Source of the DNA: Phaeosaccion multiseriatum
Lineage: Eukaryota > Ochrophyta, other classes
NCBI GenBank assembly: GCA_965112735.1
Contig: OZ218957.1
Coordinates: forward strand, 62,001-126,000
DNA: 64,000 nt
Direction: 5' to 3'
The translations under genes were made by a program, and so were the position numbers. The notes beneath the pieces were generated by a model. The model saw only the letters and a list, made by a program, of their open reading frames with translations. It did no database searches and had not been told where the DNA came from. Shown in pieces: positions 1-13,057 of the stretch (position 1 is its first letter; each line of letters begins with the position of its first letter).

Positions 1-188
1 CAGGGGAGGGAGGGAGGGAGGGAGGGAGGAAGGGAGGGACGGCAAGGGGGGGGGGGCGGAGGGTGGCAATGTACAGTTTGGAGCGTGGGGAAGGGAGAAG
101 GTGGCGCAGCAAATGGCGAGGGGAGTATCCACTCTCTCCTTCTCTCGATGACAAACAAACAAACAAACACACACACACACGCACTCAC
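1..188. repeat. Low-complexity intron and left edge of window
   Basis: This stretch holds G/A-rich GGGA repeats (1-60), a poly-G run near 47-57, and AAAC/AC microsatellites (about 157-185). It is most simply the intron that follows the splice donor of the minus-strand ankyrin gene, whose donor lies at 181-188 (GTGAGTGC on the minus strand). No second exon of that gene can be recognised before the window ends. Confidence 0.6.
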
Positions 189-1082
189 CTCCGTGTCGTG
201 TCCGATAATCTCGCAGGGCAGCCTGTTGGCCTCGAGGTCGGTGACGGTGGGGTCCGCACCGTGCTGAAGCAGTTGGTGCACCGTCTCCGCCATTGTGTTG
301 GCAGCGGCCACGTGCAGGGCCGTCCACCCCCACGAGTTGTTGTCTCGCAGGTTCAAATCCGCCCCATGGTGAGCCAGCACCTTGACCAACCGCGGGTCCC
401 CGTACTTGGCAACGTAGTGCACGGCGGAGCAGCCCGTGGAGTCACATGCGTTCACATCGGCACCCTTGTCGATCATGCCCGTGATGAAGGCGAGGCGGGC
501 GTCGGACCAGTCCTCGGGGCGAATGTCCAGCAGTGCGGAGTGCAGGGGAGTGGCCTTAAACATGTTCCGCGCGTTGATGTCGGCCCCGGCCTCTAGCAGT
601 GCCAGGAAGCACCCCTCTTGCCCCTGCCATGCCGCTTTGTGGAGGGCCGAGCTTTCCAGGGCGTCGTGCCTACTCACATCTGCGCCGCTCTCCACCAGCA
701 ACTTGACGGCTTCGGTGTGGCCGTTCTTGGCCGCCAGGTGCAGGGGGGTGAGCTTGCCCCTTCCGCATCGTTTGTTGGGGTCCCCCCCCATGTTGATTAG
801 CGTGCGGAGAAGCTCCACATGGCCCTCCTCCGCGGCCCCATGCAGGTCAGGCGTTGCAAGCTTCTTGATGAGCATTGAGCCTTGGTTCCCCATGCCTGAC
901 GCAAAGGACACCACTGCACCGCCCCAACCCCCGCCGCCGCCGCCACTGCTGCTGCTCCTGGTGTAGTCGGCCACCACTCGGCGACGTGAGCCGCTCCCCT
1001 TCCCGAGCAGTCCTGAGCCGCTGCTACTGCTTTCCTCCGCGCACACTTGTATGGTCTCCTCTCCTCCCTTCCTTCTTTGCAT
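189..1082 (-). CDS. Ankyrin-repeat protein, partial (5' exon; continues beyond left edge)
   Basis: Reading the minus strand from the ATG at 1082 gives 298 codons open to a GTGAGT donor after 189. The first ~65 residues are Ser/Gly-rich and disordered. From about residue 70 there are consecutive ankyrin repeats: consensus pieces such as TPLHLAAKNGHTEAVKLL, LHKAAWQGQEGCFLALLEAG, STGCSAVHYVAKYGDPRLV and TALHVAAANTMAETVHQLL occur in tandem at about 33-residue spacing. Ankyrin repeats mediate protein-protein contacts; no catalytic domain is visible, so the partner and process are unknown. The ATG choice is uncertain because a second in-frame Met lies at 893 just before the repeats. The gene is head-to-head with the plastid-type gene at 1757. 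The open frame runs through the intron to the window edge, so only the 5' exon is defined. Confidence 0.75.
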
Positions 1083-1756
1083 CACCAGCGTACACGTAAG
1101 TACGCGCCCGTTGTCTTGTTGCTGATGTCTCCGTCGCTGGTCCTTCTGTTGCTCCTCTTTTCGACGCTCATGAAGGCCGCGGACAGCCAGGCGGACTACT
1201 GTAGTAGGCGGATCGCGCCAGGATGGTCCTTCTTCCTTCCTCCAGCTTGCCAGCGGCACCCAGAAGCAGGATTCTCGCCCCTTTTGCGGGCAGTTTTTGC
1301 CGGCCGGCGGCGGCTGCTCTCTTCTCTTACTCTGCTCTGGTGCTCCTCCTCTTTGATTTTCTGCTGCTCTGGTGTCTCATGCTGCGAACCCAACCCTCCC
1401 TCACCCAAAAATTGAAACGCCAAACCCAGGGGGGCTTGCCGAGCCTCGCGTGGCACAAGTATAAAAGATCTTCAGCTTTGAGAGCCGCAGAGCCGCTATT
1501 GGTAGCAGATTGGTAAGGGAAGGAGCTCGAAGACAGTTCTAAGAGGCAGGCTAGGGAGTGTGTGTGTGTAAACAGGCGAACACAGCAGCGGGGACCGGCA
1601 AATCTGCAGATTTGGGCTACGCGGGGTGTTGCGACCCCTTCAGAGTCAACAGTTGCCCACGAATCGGCAACAAGGCTGGGAAGAGCACAGGAGATAGGGG
1701 GGTGTGGTTGCGAGCGATATTGGCGGGGCGTTCCCTCGATCTGGACCACTTTTTCG
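1083..1756. promoter_or_regulatory. Divergent intergenic region between ankyrin and plastid-type genes
   Basis: There are 674 bases between the two divergent start codons. A TATAAAAG box on the plus strand lies at 1460-1467, about 290 bases before the plus-strand ATG, in the correct orientation for that gene. The rest is C/T-rich with no open frame that looks coding. No comparable box was seen for the minus-strand gene. Confidence 0.45.
1460..1467 (+). promoter_or_regulatory. TATA-box candidate (TATAAAAG)
   Basis: A perfect TATAAAAG lies upstream of the plus-strand gene at 1757. A start site about 30 bases downstream would give a 5' UTR of about 260 bases. The assignment rests on sequence only. 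Confidence 0.4.
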
Positions 1757-4700
1757 ATGGTAGCGATGGACATGTTTGCGGGGAACTCGGTGGAGGCAGC
1801 CGCGGCTGGGAGGTCGAAGCGACAACGCTCCAGCTCGAGCAGCAGCAGCAGCAGCAGGGGTAGCAGCAGTAGCAGCGGCAGTGGTAGCTGGGAGGCTGGA
1901 GGCAGCCGCAGCCGAGGGAGAAGAAGAGCGAGCAGCGCCCGGCTGGTTCTGGTTGCAGCACTGCAGGTTGCGCTTCTGGTGGACCGGACGGCTCTCAGCG
2001 GAGCCTTTCTTCTCGCAGGAGGCAGAGCTATTCGGTGGCAGCACCACAGCAGCGAGATCTCCTACAGCGCCAAGCGACCAAGAGCCTCGGCCCCTGGGGC
2101 GGGTGGGATGCAGATGCTCTTTACGGGAGGCAGACGCTTTCCGAGAGTGGAAGGAGGCGCGAAGCTGCCTGTCACCGCCGCCTCTGGCGCGCCAGACGGG
2201 AGGAGCGGAGGCGCAGTCGGCTTCGCGGAGGCGCAGAAGCAGCTGGAACAAGCGCAGAAGGTCGGAAGTGGGGACAGTGTCGGAGGCGGCAGTAGCGGCA
2301 GTGGTGGTAGTGGCGGCGGCCCGTTGGGGTCTTCTTCTGGCTCCAAAGGCTCCAAAGTGGATCTTTACTTTGATGAGTTCAACTTTTGCCTAGATAAGCG
2401 AGACACGGCCCTTAGCGGACCGTCCATGAGCAAGGTGCGTGTTAGGGGAGAGGTCAGAGGTGATGTTTGTTGAAAGGAGAGGTCAGAGTGACGGACTTTG
2501 GTATGTGCTTTGAGAGACCGTCGGCCCCGCAGCCGTTGGTGCCCACTCATCCCCCTTGTCCTCCTCTCTTCCCTCCTTGTCGCGATGTGTGTTTGCAACC
2601 CGCCCTCCCCTCCCCGCCCCCGCGTTCTCATCCCCTTGTGTGAATGGGATGGACACGCAAACGCACACACCACATTCAAACGCACACATTCAAACACACA
2701 CACACCCACACACACACACACATACATACAACCCCACGCGCATACAATGCACACCCACCCACCCAGGCCCTCAACTCCGCCACCAACACTGCGGTCAAGA
2801 ACATCCTCGTGCTCAACAGCCCTTCCGACGCGGTGCACGCCGTGAGGGACCTGGAAGCCCTCAGGACCAAGTTCGAGAAGCGGCACGGGGGGGCAGACCC
2901 AAAGGAGTTGCAGGATGCAGAGGTGGGAGAGTAGGGCAGGCAAGGAGAGGGGATGGACCAGTGGCATTGGGCTGAATATGGCTCTGGGCTGGGTTTTGAA
3001 TTTCGTGGATGGCAGTGGATGGCAGTAGTTGGACTGTAGATGGATGCCCCCCCCCTTGTGGCATGGCGTGTCCAAACCCCCATCCTGCCCATGCAGGCAG
3101 TAGTCCGCTGGCAGTGCCTTCAAGGGCTTCAAGGGCTCTCTCTCTAGTACATTCACACTTCGCCTCCTTCGTCCTCTATTGCATCACCCCTCCGAGTCAA
3201 AAGTCGATATAAATATCCTTCAAAGAGGTCCCCGATATCATGCATGGAGGTCCTCATTGGACTTAGCTGAACCCCCTCTTTCCTTGCTTACCCCCTTCTC
3301 CTTCTCCAGAACTTTCTTGACGCGGTGCTGTCGCTGGGGTCCCCGGCGGGCTGCCTTCCCGAGAGCCGACTAGAGAAGTTGGTCAAGCCCTACAACTTGG
3401 CGTTTCGGAAAGTGGTGGGCGTGCTGTCGGACTTTGGCTGCGAAATTGTGCATGGGAAGGAGGGGAGGGTCAGGCCCAAGGACCAGGTGAGAGGGTGGAG
3501 AGAAGAGAGGGAGAGAGATGGAGGGAGAGAAGAGAGAGAGGGAGGGAGGGAGGGGTAGAGAGAGACGAAAAAGAGAGAGAAGAGAGAGAGAGGGAGAGGG
3601 AGAAGGGTGGAGAGCTCGAGAAATGGGGATGATCGGGGACGGAGCAATGCCGCTGTGTCTCCAAGGCTTGGATACGAGGCTCCGTGTGTGTCTGTGCCGC
3701 ACATGCGAAACGGAAACTGAACCTCTCTCTCTCTCCCTCTCTTCCCCTCTCACCCCTCCCCCCCCCCCCAGGACTTCTGCCTGAGCGTGCTTGACTATGC
3801 CACCTCGGAGTCCACCAAGACGCGTGCCATGAACGAGCTTGCCAACCGCGTGTGTCGCGTCATGTGCGTGGGCAATGATGACGACATCAACAGCCTGGCA
3901 AGGGAGATGGAGAGCAAGAGGGAGACCTTCATGCAGCAGTGGGCAGGGGTGAGTCAGTCATTGTGTAGTTGAGGGAGGGGAGGGGAAGAGGAGAGGAAGG
4001 GTCAAATGCAAGCATATGGGTACGCTAGCGCGCCTCGCGGACGTATTTGGCTCCTTTCGTCTTAAGTATTCTAGCCGTGCCAATGAAGCTAAACATCTCT
4101 CTCTCTCCCTCTCCTCTCATGCCCTGCCCTCTCTCTATCTTCCCTACCCTCTCTTTGCCACACCTCAGGACGCGAGCGGCAGCAACTGGGAGGGAGCCCC
4201 CGAGGACCGCTTCTTCATGGCCCTCATTGCCTTACTGGACGACGGTTTCTCCAATCCCCCGCAGCACCTCTCGCAGGCCTACACCAACGCATACAAGAGG
4301 CTCGTTGACATCCTCGTCAAGGTACGGAATCATAATCTTACGTAATGCATACGCACGGGCTCGAGGGGCGCTACTTCGACGGTGTGGGGGGTTGAGGGCT
4401 GTTTCGAGGGGCGCTACTTCGACGGTGTGGGGTTGAGGGCTGTTTCAGTCCTTCGCGACTCTTCGACGGCTCTTTGCGGCGCACTCTGTGCGGGCCCGAG
4501 AAATCACTCCTGCACCGCCCTGCCTTGCCTTGCTTGCCTTGCCCTCCCCTGCTCTTTCTCCCCCGTTACCCCCTCCCCCCTGAACCCCCTCCACCATCCC
4601 CTTGCCCTGCTTGCTCTGCTCCGCTGACCTCTACGCTTGACTCGAGCAGGAAGTGGGGTCCATGTCGACCCCCACTTCTGAGAAGGTGCTGCAATCGTTT

Positions 4701-5518
4701 GTGAATTGGGAGAGGGACCTCCGCAAAACGTCCTTTGACGGCTCCTGGGACCCCAACCCCAACGTGAGAGGAAGGGAGGGAGGGTGGGGAGGGGAGAGAG
4801 GGGAGGGGAAGGGAGGGGAAGGAGAGAAGGGAAGGGAGAGGGAAGGGACGTGGGTGAGCCCAGGGCCGTGCTTTACTTCACTGTTGATTGCCTACTTTGC
4901 TTCTTGCTTGCTTGCTTGCATGTTTACTGGCTTGTTCTTTTGCTCTCTTTACTGCCGTTGGCGTTGCCGACTGACGTTTGTCCGGTGTCGTCATCTGACG
5001 ACTCATGTCCGATGATTCCCTCCTCCTCCTCCTCCTCCCTCCCCACACAGGACTTGCTGGGGTCGTGGGCCCTGGGCTCTGACTACACCATCTTGGGCCT
5101 AGAGCCAGGATCTGACGACGCCGCTTACTCCGACAAGGAGCTGGCCATTACACTGAAGGTGAGGGAGAGACAGGGAGGAAGGGGACGAATGGAGAGAGAG
5201 GCGAGGGACGAACTCTGGTCGGTCCCCGACACCCGCAACATGCACACCCAGACCCGTACCCATATTCCTCTAAACACGCCTCCTCTCCCCTTCCTCTCTC
5301 GCTCTCTTGATTCGCTCTTCTCAGGAGGGTGGGCGCGTGGAGATTTCTCCTCGGGTGGGTGTGGGGCTGGCGTGGAGGCTGGACCCCGGCCCTACCCACT
5401 TGGACACACTCTTCTTTGAGATGATCAGTAACGTGGACAAGGAGGAAGGGCTCTTGCTGTCGTACACAGGCTACATCGACAGGGTGAGAGAGACAGAGAG
5501 AAAAAGAGACAAGGGAGG

Positions 5519-5556
<38 letters not shown>

Positions 5557-6380
5557 GAGAGAGGAGAGGTGGTATCCTAATTCGTCCTCGACGGGATTGA
5601 GTGCGGCAGCAACAAGGCATGGCATTTGTTTGAAGGAGAGGACGGATGCTTTTGGGGGGGGGTTGGGGCCGTGGATACACAACAGACCAAGCTACACAGC
5701 AGACCAAACAACAGAGAACAGCAAGCAAAGCGCATGCTGCTCAGTGCTGCTGCTCAGTGCTCATACCGTCACTGTGTGTGCCCTCACTCGTGCGCTCCGG
5801 TGCCCCTCTCCTCACTCCACCTCCTCCCACCCCTCCCCCCCCAGGGCGCTCGTATCGAGGCTCGTTTTTCCAAGCGCTCGATCAAGATGACGGGCAGGCT
5901 TACCAAGAACACCGCCAAGGTAGGGCATAGCAGTGCGCATGGTAGACGGGAGAAACAGCCAGTCCGGGCACAGTCTGGGCACAGTCTGGGCACAGTCCGG
6001 GCACAGTCTGGGCACAGTCCGGGCACAGTCCGGGCAAGGGGGTGTGTACTCCGTGTGATGTCTTGACGCCTGCCCAATGATGAAAGGGCTCGTGCAGTGA
6101 ACCTCGAATTGAAACTCTAACTGACACTGCAGCAGGGTGAGGGGTTCTGAGAGGAGGGGAGGGAGGGGAGTGATAGTGGCTTTGCTGAGCGACGCGTATG
6201 TATGTATGTATGTATGTATGTATATGTTCTTTGTATGTCTCCTCTGTTTGTTGTGGCCCGTCTGTCTCAGTGTCCATCCCTCTTGATCGTGTGTTTGCTT
6301 GTCCATTGCCTCCACGACCACAGGGAATACCTCAGACGAGCGCCCGCTTCTCTATGCGGCTCGTGGAGAGAAAGAACTAA
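1757..6380 (+). CDS. Candidate plastid-targeted protein of unknown function, 10 exons, 617 aa
   Basis: Exons: 1757-2434, 2767-2922, 3310-3486, 3772-3948, 4169-4321, 4650-4763, 5051-5158, 5325-5483, 5845-5919, 6324-6380. All introns are GT-AG and phase 0, and the stop is TAA. The N-terminal 60 residues are Ser/Arg/Gly-rich. They are followed by a hydrophobic stretch (LVLVAALQVALLV, about residues 63-75) and then ALSGAFLL, which resembles the ASAFAP-type cleavage region of stramenopile bipartite plastid leaders. This makes plastid import likely but unproven. The middle (about 220-430) is charged and probably helical. The C-terminal ~170 residues begin LLGSWALGSDYTI and continue as alternating strand-like segments, somewhat like a small lipid-binding beta barrel. 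I do not recognise a named family. Starts at 1766 or 1772 are also possible. Confidence 0.75.
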
Positions 6381-7706
6381 ACAACTAGGAGGGAGGGACG
6401 GACGGATGAATTGATGGAGAGGGAGGAAGCAGATGGCAGTGGATGGAGCCGGAAGGGGCGAAAAGGGCCGAGGACGAGCCCGAGGGCTCAGCCGTGTTGC
6501 GCTGGAACGGACTTTTGAAGCCCTGCCCTGCCCGTCCTGAGTGAGGAAGTGGCGGCCCTGGCCTCAGGGCGTGGCCTCAGTGCAGTCAAGTTGGGTTTGG
6601 TTTGTTTGTTTACGTGTGGCGTGCCCTCTCTCCTGCGCAGCGAGAGAGAGAGGGGGGGGGGGGGAGGAGCGCGAGAGGAACGTTGGGTCTGCCTGCCTCT
6701 GCTTTGCCTGCTACTTGCTTGATTGTGATTTTTGACAGTGGGGTTGGGGGGTTGGGAGTACATGCTTCGTGTACTGTTTACATGATAGATAGGTAACGTA
6801 AGACTTACGTAAGACTTAGGAAGGGAAGGTACCGTTACAGGAGCTTGGTGGAGTGACGTGCAGCTGGTCTGGCCAAGCCAAGTAGAGTACGTTAAGTAGA
6901 GTACAGGGAGGGGGGGGGGGGGGGACTGCTGGAAGAAATTTTGGGACCGTGGTAGCCTATGGTAGCCTGTGGTCGCCTATGGTAGGTATAGGTAGCCTAT
7001 GGTAGATAGCCTATGGTAGATAGCCTATGGTAGCCTATGGTAGCTTCATGGGTTAATTTATAAGAGAGTTCACGATTTAGCTTTTCTGCGTGTGAAGCAC
7101 TGTGATGCAGTGTGACGAGGGCTTGACTTGAGTGGATGTGAGTGGATGGACCAAAGGCGGCGGCAAGGGGCAAAGGGCCGAGGGCAAAGGGATACGAAAG
7201 CCCCGGCCCCAGTCATGAGAGCGAGGCAACTTGCCTCGAGGCAACCCACTCACCACTCACACACCCCAATCTGCGGGTGTAGGAAAGGAAGGAGTGCAGG
7301 ACAGGACGGGCTCAGTGGCAGTTTGGCGAGCGCTGCGCAAATGATTTGATGATTTTGGGGCAGCTGGGGTGTGTGGGGGTGTGTGGGGGTGTGGGGGGGT
7401 GTGGGTGTGTGGGTGCGTGAGAGGGTAGCAGCAACGGAGTTGGGAGGGGAAAGAAAAAAGCGCGTTCCTCGCCTTGTTGGAGACGGCAAAGACGATTCTC
7501 ATTCCGGATTCGAGGTCGTGCAGAACGCCGATTACTTTTAGACAGCTCCTGAGAATTTTCTTCAACTGTTGGTGGGGTAAACAACCTCCCCCTCCCCCTC
7601 ACCACTCTCTTCCTCGCCACTCACTTCCCACTTCCCCAAGCTACAAACCTAAGACCCTAGGTGCATAATAGCAAATCACACTCAGACTGCCACTGCGTGC
7701 GGCAGG
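6381..7706. other. Intergenic region upstream of ABCA gene
   Basis: This stretch of 1.3 kb shows no credible coding exon. It contains poly-G runs (6652-6664, 6908-6924), the GGTAGCCTAT minisatellite (6951-7043), and a (GGGGTGTGT)-type repeat at about 7370-7410. The last 260 bases probably hold the ABCA promoter and 5' UTR, but no TATA box was seen. Confidence 0.5.
6951..7043. repeat. Minisatellite, unit about GGTAGCCTAT
   Basis: About nine imperfect copies of a 10-base unit (GGTAGCCTAT with variants such as GGTAGATAGCCTAT) lie in tandem in the intergenic region before the ABCA gene. Confidence 0.85.
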
Positions 7707-10700
7707 ATGGGATCTGCCACTGTCGGAGCCGTGGAGGAACGGCTCGGCGAAGAGGACGAGAGGCTTGGGGATGGTGGAGAGCACCAAATCAACATTCCTG
7801 TCTCAACGGAAAGGTCGAAAATGCGACAGCTGAGGTGAGGCTGTAGCTTCGCTTTCCTTTTTTTTTCCCCTCCTTGCTTGTTCCCCTGCTTATCATGCCT
7901 CCTTTTCTTCTCCTTCCTTTCCCTTCTCCCCTCTCCTTTTCCTTGTATCCCACTTTGATTCTCCCACCCCAGAGCTCTTCTCTGGAAGATTTGGCTGCTG
8001 AAGAAGCGTACCCCCATCGGAACCTTCCTCGAGATGCTGCTGCCCATTGGCTGGGCTGTTGTGGGGTTCTCCCTCGAGAGAGTCAATCGCACCCGGGTGG
8101 ACACGGTCGAGTGCCCTCCACCAAGCTCCTCCTCCTACTTCCCAGAGTGCGTGGAGTACAAAGAGTCGCCCACCTCGTGGGGCCAGGAGGGTTTCTTTGT
8201 CAGCACGGTGGAGGTGCTCATGCTGTCCTTCGCCGTCATCAGCACCACGCGCATCCTCGTGGAGGAGAAGGAGATGCGTATCAAGCCCATCATGGCTCAG
8301 ATGGGCATGAGCGAAACTTCCTACACCGTCAGCGTGAGTCAGAGAGAGCAGCAGTCCGCAACCTCCCTCCCGCCTCCTTGCCTCCTGACCTCGCCCCCCG
8401 CTCTGCTTGATCTGTTTGATTGATGTCCGCAGTTTGTGCTGTGGGGCTTCGGTGTGTACTTTCTCATCTCGGTGGGCATCACTGCCTTCCTCTACGACTC
8501 CTACTTCGAAGGGACGGACTCCAATATTCTGCTGGTGCGTGCGTGCGTACGTGCGTGCGTGCCTCTCTCTGTGTTTTCTCCTTCCTCTCCTCTGTCTCTC
8601 TCTCTCACTCACCCTATGTTTGCTCCCTCTCTCTCTCTCGCTCTCTCTCACTCCCTCCCTCGCCGCAAAGTTTCAGCTAGTCTCTCGTCAACACAAACAC
8701 ACTCATCCCCTCTGTTGCTGGCCATGTGGCTGGCTTCGCACACATTCAATCAACCTCATACCATCCTCATCGCTATCCACTCAGCCACTCAGCCACTCAC
8801 CCTTGCCTTGCCACCACCATACCCTCACATCCTCCCTCCTCCCTCCCGTATCACCAACTGCTGAATCACCAGGTGTTCCTCTGGCCCTTCTTGCTGGGGC
8901 TGAGCTCCATCCCCATCGCCATGTTCGTCGCGGCTTTTTTCGACAAGACCTCCATCGCCGCCCTCATGGCGGGCTGCTTCTACTTCGTGGGCACCTTCCC
9001 GGCCCTCGCTCTCAAAGAAGGCGCCAATGCATCTGAGAGGTGAGGTTCAGAAGAGTAGAAGAGGAATCTGGTTTGTTGGTTGGTTGGTGGGCTGGTTGGC
9101 TGGCTTGGTTTTTGTGCGGGGAGGGCATTTTATTGACTTCCAGGAGTCTCAGGTGGGGGGGAGGGGAAACTCTTGCTGTACGCCTGCTTACAAGCTTTAC
9201 GAGTAGAGGTCAAAAACAGACAAGCACCTAGCGGAATGATAAACCTCCTCCTCTCACGACGTGCTGTGGGTCCCTCGCCATGTGTCTTGTGTCTACCCCT
9301 GCCCCCCACCTCACTCACAGACTGGCGACGGCCCTTCTTCCGCAGTCCGCCTTCGTGCAGTGCACGGTCGTCTTCTCGGAGTGGATCGATCAAAACAAGC
9401 TCACTGGGGAGATGGGGCAGATCACCTTTGGGAACTTCTTCAAGCGCGGAACGTACGTGCCCACGCACGCACACACGCACTGCCTGTGCCCATATGCCTT
9501 CGCCCTTTGGAGGCTGTACGACGCGCTACTGTCTGCTTTGCCCCAAAGGCCTCACCCTTAGCCTCACCCCCACCCCCACCCTCACCCTCATCCCCACCCT
9601 CCCTCCCTGCCTGCCTCCCCCTCCCATTAGTCTGAGCGTGAGCCTGTTCGAACTGTACATCATGATGCTGTTCGACGCTCTGGTGCTGTGGCCGGCGTTG
9701 GCCTACTACTTCTCGCAGGTGGGCCTCTTCTTTTCTCTCTCACCCTCTCTCTGACTCTCTCGCTCTCTCTCTCACTCTTTCTCGCCCCCCCTCTCTCACT
9801 CTCTCGCTCTTTGCCTCCCTCGCCCTTCCTCTGTCTCTCTTTCGCTCCCTCTCCTCCCCCCTGCTTAACTCTCCCCTCTTCCTCCCTCTCTCCATACTCT
9901 TAATCTCAGGTGGTGCCCTCTGCAAGCACCGCGAGTAGCCGCCCCCTCCACTTTCCTTTCACACGCGAGTATTGGAACCCTCTCGGCCTCGAAAGCTCCT
10001 TGGTACGTTCAGTTTTAGTTTCAGTTCTAGTGGGTCTGTTGTCTCTAACTGTTTGTCTGCCTCCTTTCTCTTCGTCTCCCTCCCACCCTCCCTCCCCCCC
10101 GCGCCCATCCCCTCTCAGGAAGGGGAAAGGGACGTAGCAACAGACGACGATGCCGCGGAAACCGGCGGACACCTCACAAATGGCAACAAGGATGAAGAAG
10201 AGAACCACCACACCGCCGTCTGTGAGCCTGTGGACCAGAGTCTGCGCAGCCAAATCGTGAACAAGGTCTGCGTGAGCATTCGTCAGCTCAGCAAGACCTT
10301 CCACCGGGGCGGGCGATTCGGGGTGGAGGTCAAAGCCGTGAAACGCCTCAATCTCGACATGTACCGAGGTCAGATTACAGCCCTTCTCGGCCACAACGGG
10401 GCGGGCAAGACCACTACCATCAACATCCTCACGGGCCTCATGGGCGCCGATCAGGGCTCGAGAGTGGTGGTGAACGGACACAATATACGCTCCAAGCACG
10501 GGCTTGATGCCGTGCGGCAAAGCTTGGGCGTGTGTCCGCAGCACAACGTGTACTACAGAGGTGCGTGTGTGTGCGTGTGTGTGCGTGTGTGTGCCAAGTC
10601 GTGGTACGGAAGGAAGGAGGAGGCGGCGGATTCACCTCCCACAAGCTCAGAGTGGCTTCTTTTCTGCCCGTCTCACACACAGTCTATCCCTCCCTCCCTC

Positions 10701-13026
10701 CCCCCCCCCCCCCCAGGCCTCACTGTGATGGAGCACCTGGAGCTGTTCTCCGCTTTCAAAGGCGTGCCCTCCGCCTCCGTCCACTCCGAGGCCGTGAAGA
10801 TGCTGCAGGACGTTGGGCTCGGACCCAAGAAGGACGACGAGGTGCAGAACCTCTCGGGCGGGCAGAAGCGGAAGCTCAGCGTGGCCATTGCCTTCACGGG
10901 GGGCAGCGACTTTGTCATCCTTGATGAACCGACTGCCGGTGAGTTTTGATGTTTCGCTAGCGTGTATTGTGCGTGAGGAGCGGTGTATGGGGACGAAGGG
11001 AGGGGGGAGGAGGGAGGGAGGACACAGTACCAAACGATACTTTTCGGCAGCAGTCGTTGTCCACTCTGTCCACCCTTAGGGTCAGTGTGTGAAGACTCAA
11101 CCTCTCACTCATCCTCCCTGTCTGCCTGTCGCCCTTCCGTCGTCCCTCCCCCTCCCTCTCGGCCCCCACCGGCACTCGGCCTACACCCTCCCCTCAGGCA
11201 TGGACCCGTTCAGCCGCCGGAGCATCTGGGATGTGATCCGCAAGTTCAGGGCAGGCAGGATCGTCCTGCTGACCACGCACTTCATGAACGAAGCGGGTAG
11301 GTTGGTTGGCGAGTTGGTGGTACGATAGGATGTGTGGGGCTGTGCATCTGCAGACAGGCGTGCGGGTGCGTGCGTGCGTGCGTGCGTGAGTGAGTGTGGC
11401 GGGACCGTTGTCAACCATTTCCACCCGGCAACCCTCTCACTTTAACACCCGTTAAACCTGTCTCCTTCAATACCCACAGACCTCCTGGGGGACCGCATCG
11501 CCATCATGGCGGAGGGGCGTCTAGAATGCGTCGGCTCTCCCCTCTTCCTCAAGAACCACTTCGGTGCGGGCTATCTCCTCACCCTCGTCAAGGAGTTCGA
11601 GGAGGGGGGCGAGGGGATGGAGGGAGGGGGAGGAGGAGGACAAGGCATGGCGCGAGACGTGCGTGCCGAGGTGGAGGCCGTGGTGAAGGCGCATGTGCCC
11701 AAGGCAGTGCTCATGTCGAATGTTGCGTCGGAGATTGCCTTCCAACTGCCCAAGGCGGCGTCGGGGCTTGATCTTGGCGCGCTGCTGACTCGCTTGGAGG
11801 AGGAGAAGGCGTCTTTGGGCATCTCGAGCTTCGGTCTGTCTATGACGACGATGGAGGAGGTGTTCATTAGGATCGCCAAGGGCATGCATGACGTCAAGGT
11901 GAGAGAGGAGGTGTCGGAGCGTCGCCAGTCTGTGGAGCGCCAGATGAGCAACGCGAGCATTCGGACGGAGGACGACAATGAGAAGCTTCGTCGCCAGTCG
12001 TCTCTGGACCGTCAGAAGAGCAACGGCAGTATCGCGGAAAGCGTCGGAAATGGCAACATGGCGACTGCTGCTGATGTATCACCAACTGGAGTGGAAGCGC
12101 CGCGAGCTGTGGCGCCCTTCTGGGAGCATGTGCGTGCGCTGCTGATCAAGCGCTTCCTGCTGTTCAGGAAGGACTGGAAGATCGGCCTCTACACACTCGC
12201 CATCGCCCCGATCTACACCATCGTAATTCTCGCCATCTTCAGAAACTTGAAGCTCGAAAAGATGGTAGGTCTGACTGCTCTTACACTCACTCACTACCCA
12301 TCCCTGTCCATCTGTTGAGTAACTGCCGACACTATCCATCTGTTGAGTAAGGGCTGATACTGCCCATGCTGCTCAGTAAGTCTCAACGCTTCAATTTTCC
12401 CTCCCTGGTCCTGCCACTCTCTCCTCTGTATCAGGTGATGGTCCTGCCCGCCGTGCCGATCCTGCTTATCGGCATTTCGTACATCCCCGCGGCGTGGGCC
12501 TCCTTCGTCGTCAAGGAGCGCGAGAGCATGGTCAAGTACCAACAGGTAACAACACTTTGTCATTGGTGTTTGAACTTTTCACCTCACCCTTTACCTTCGC
12601 TCCTCACTCCTCACTCTTATCTTCACCTTTACTCTCACCCTCACCCTCATCCTCACCCTTACCTTCACCCTCACCCTCACCTCTCACCCCTCACCCCTCC
12701 CCCCTCACCCTCACCCTCACCCTCACCCCTTCTCCCCCCCTCCCCCCAACACAGGTGGTGTCAGGTGTAAGGCTGAAGGCGTACTGGCTGTCGGTGCTCG
12801 TCTTTGATGTGGCGCTGTACACCATCGTGGCCTTCCTGCTCATCATCTTCCTCAAGGCGTGGGAGCTTCCCCTCATACACTCTGCGAGATACGCAGGGGC
12901 AACGATCTTGCTCTTCTTGCTCTACGGTATGTGTGCGTATGTGTGTACCGGCGAGAGGATCAAGCAATGATACTTTCAGTTTTTTTGAAGGGCATGGGCG
13001 GGGGAAAGGCGAGGAGTTTGGAGCCT

Positions 13027-13057
<31 letters not shown>

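Noticed and set aside
436-966. Plus-strand frame of 176 codons at the left end
   Set aside because: It is antisense to the ankyrin gene, whose minus-strand translation is clearly the real one.
7490-7570. Possible small RNA or tRNA-like sequence with GATTCGAGGTC before the ABCA gene
   Set aside because: No cloverleaf or A/B box spacing could be built by eye.
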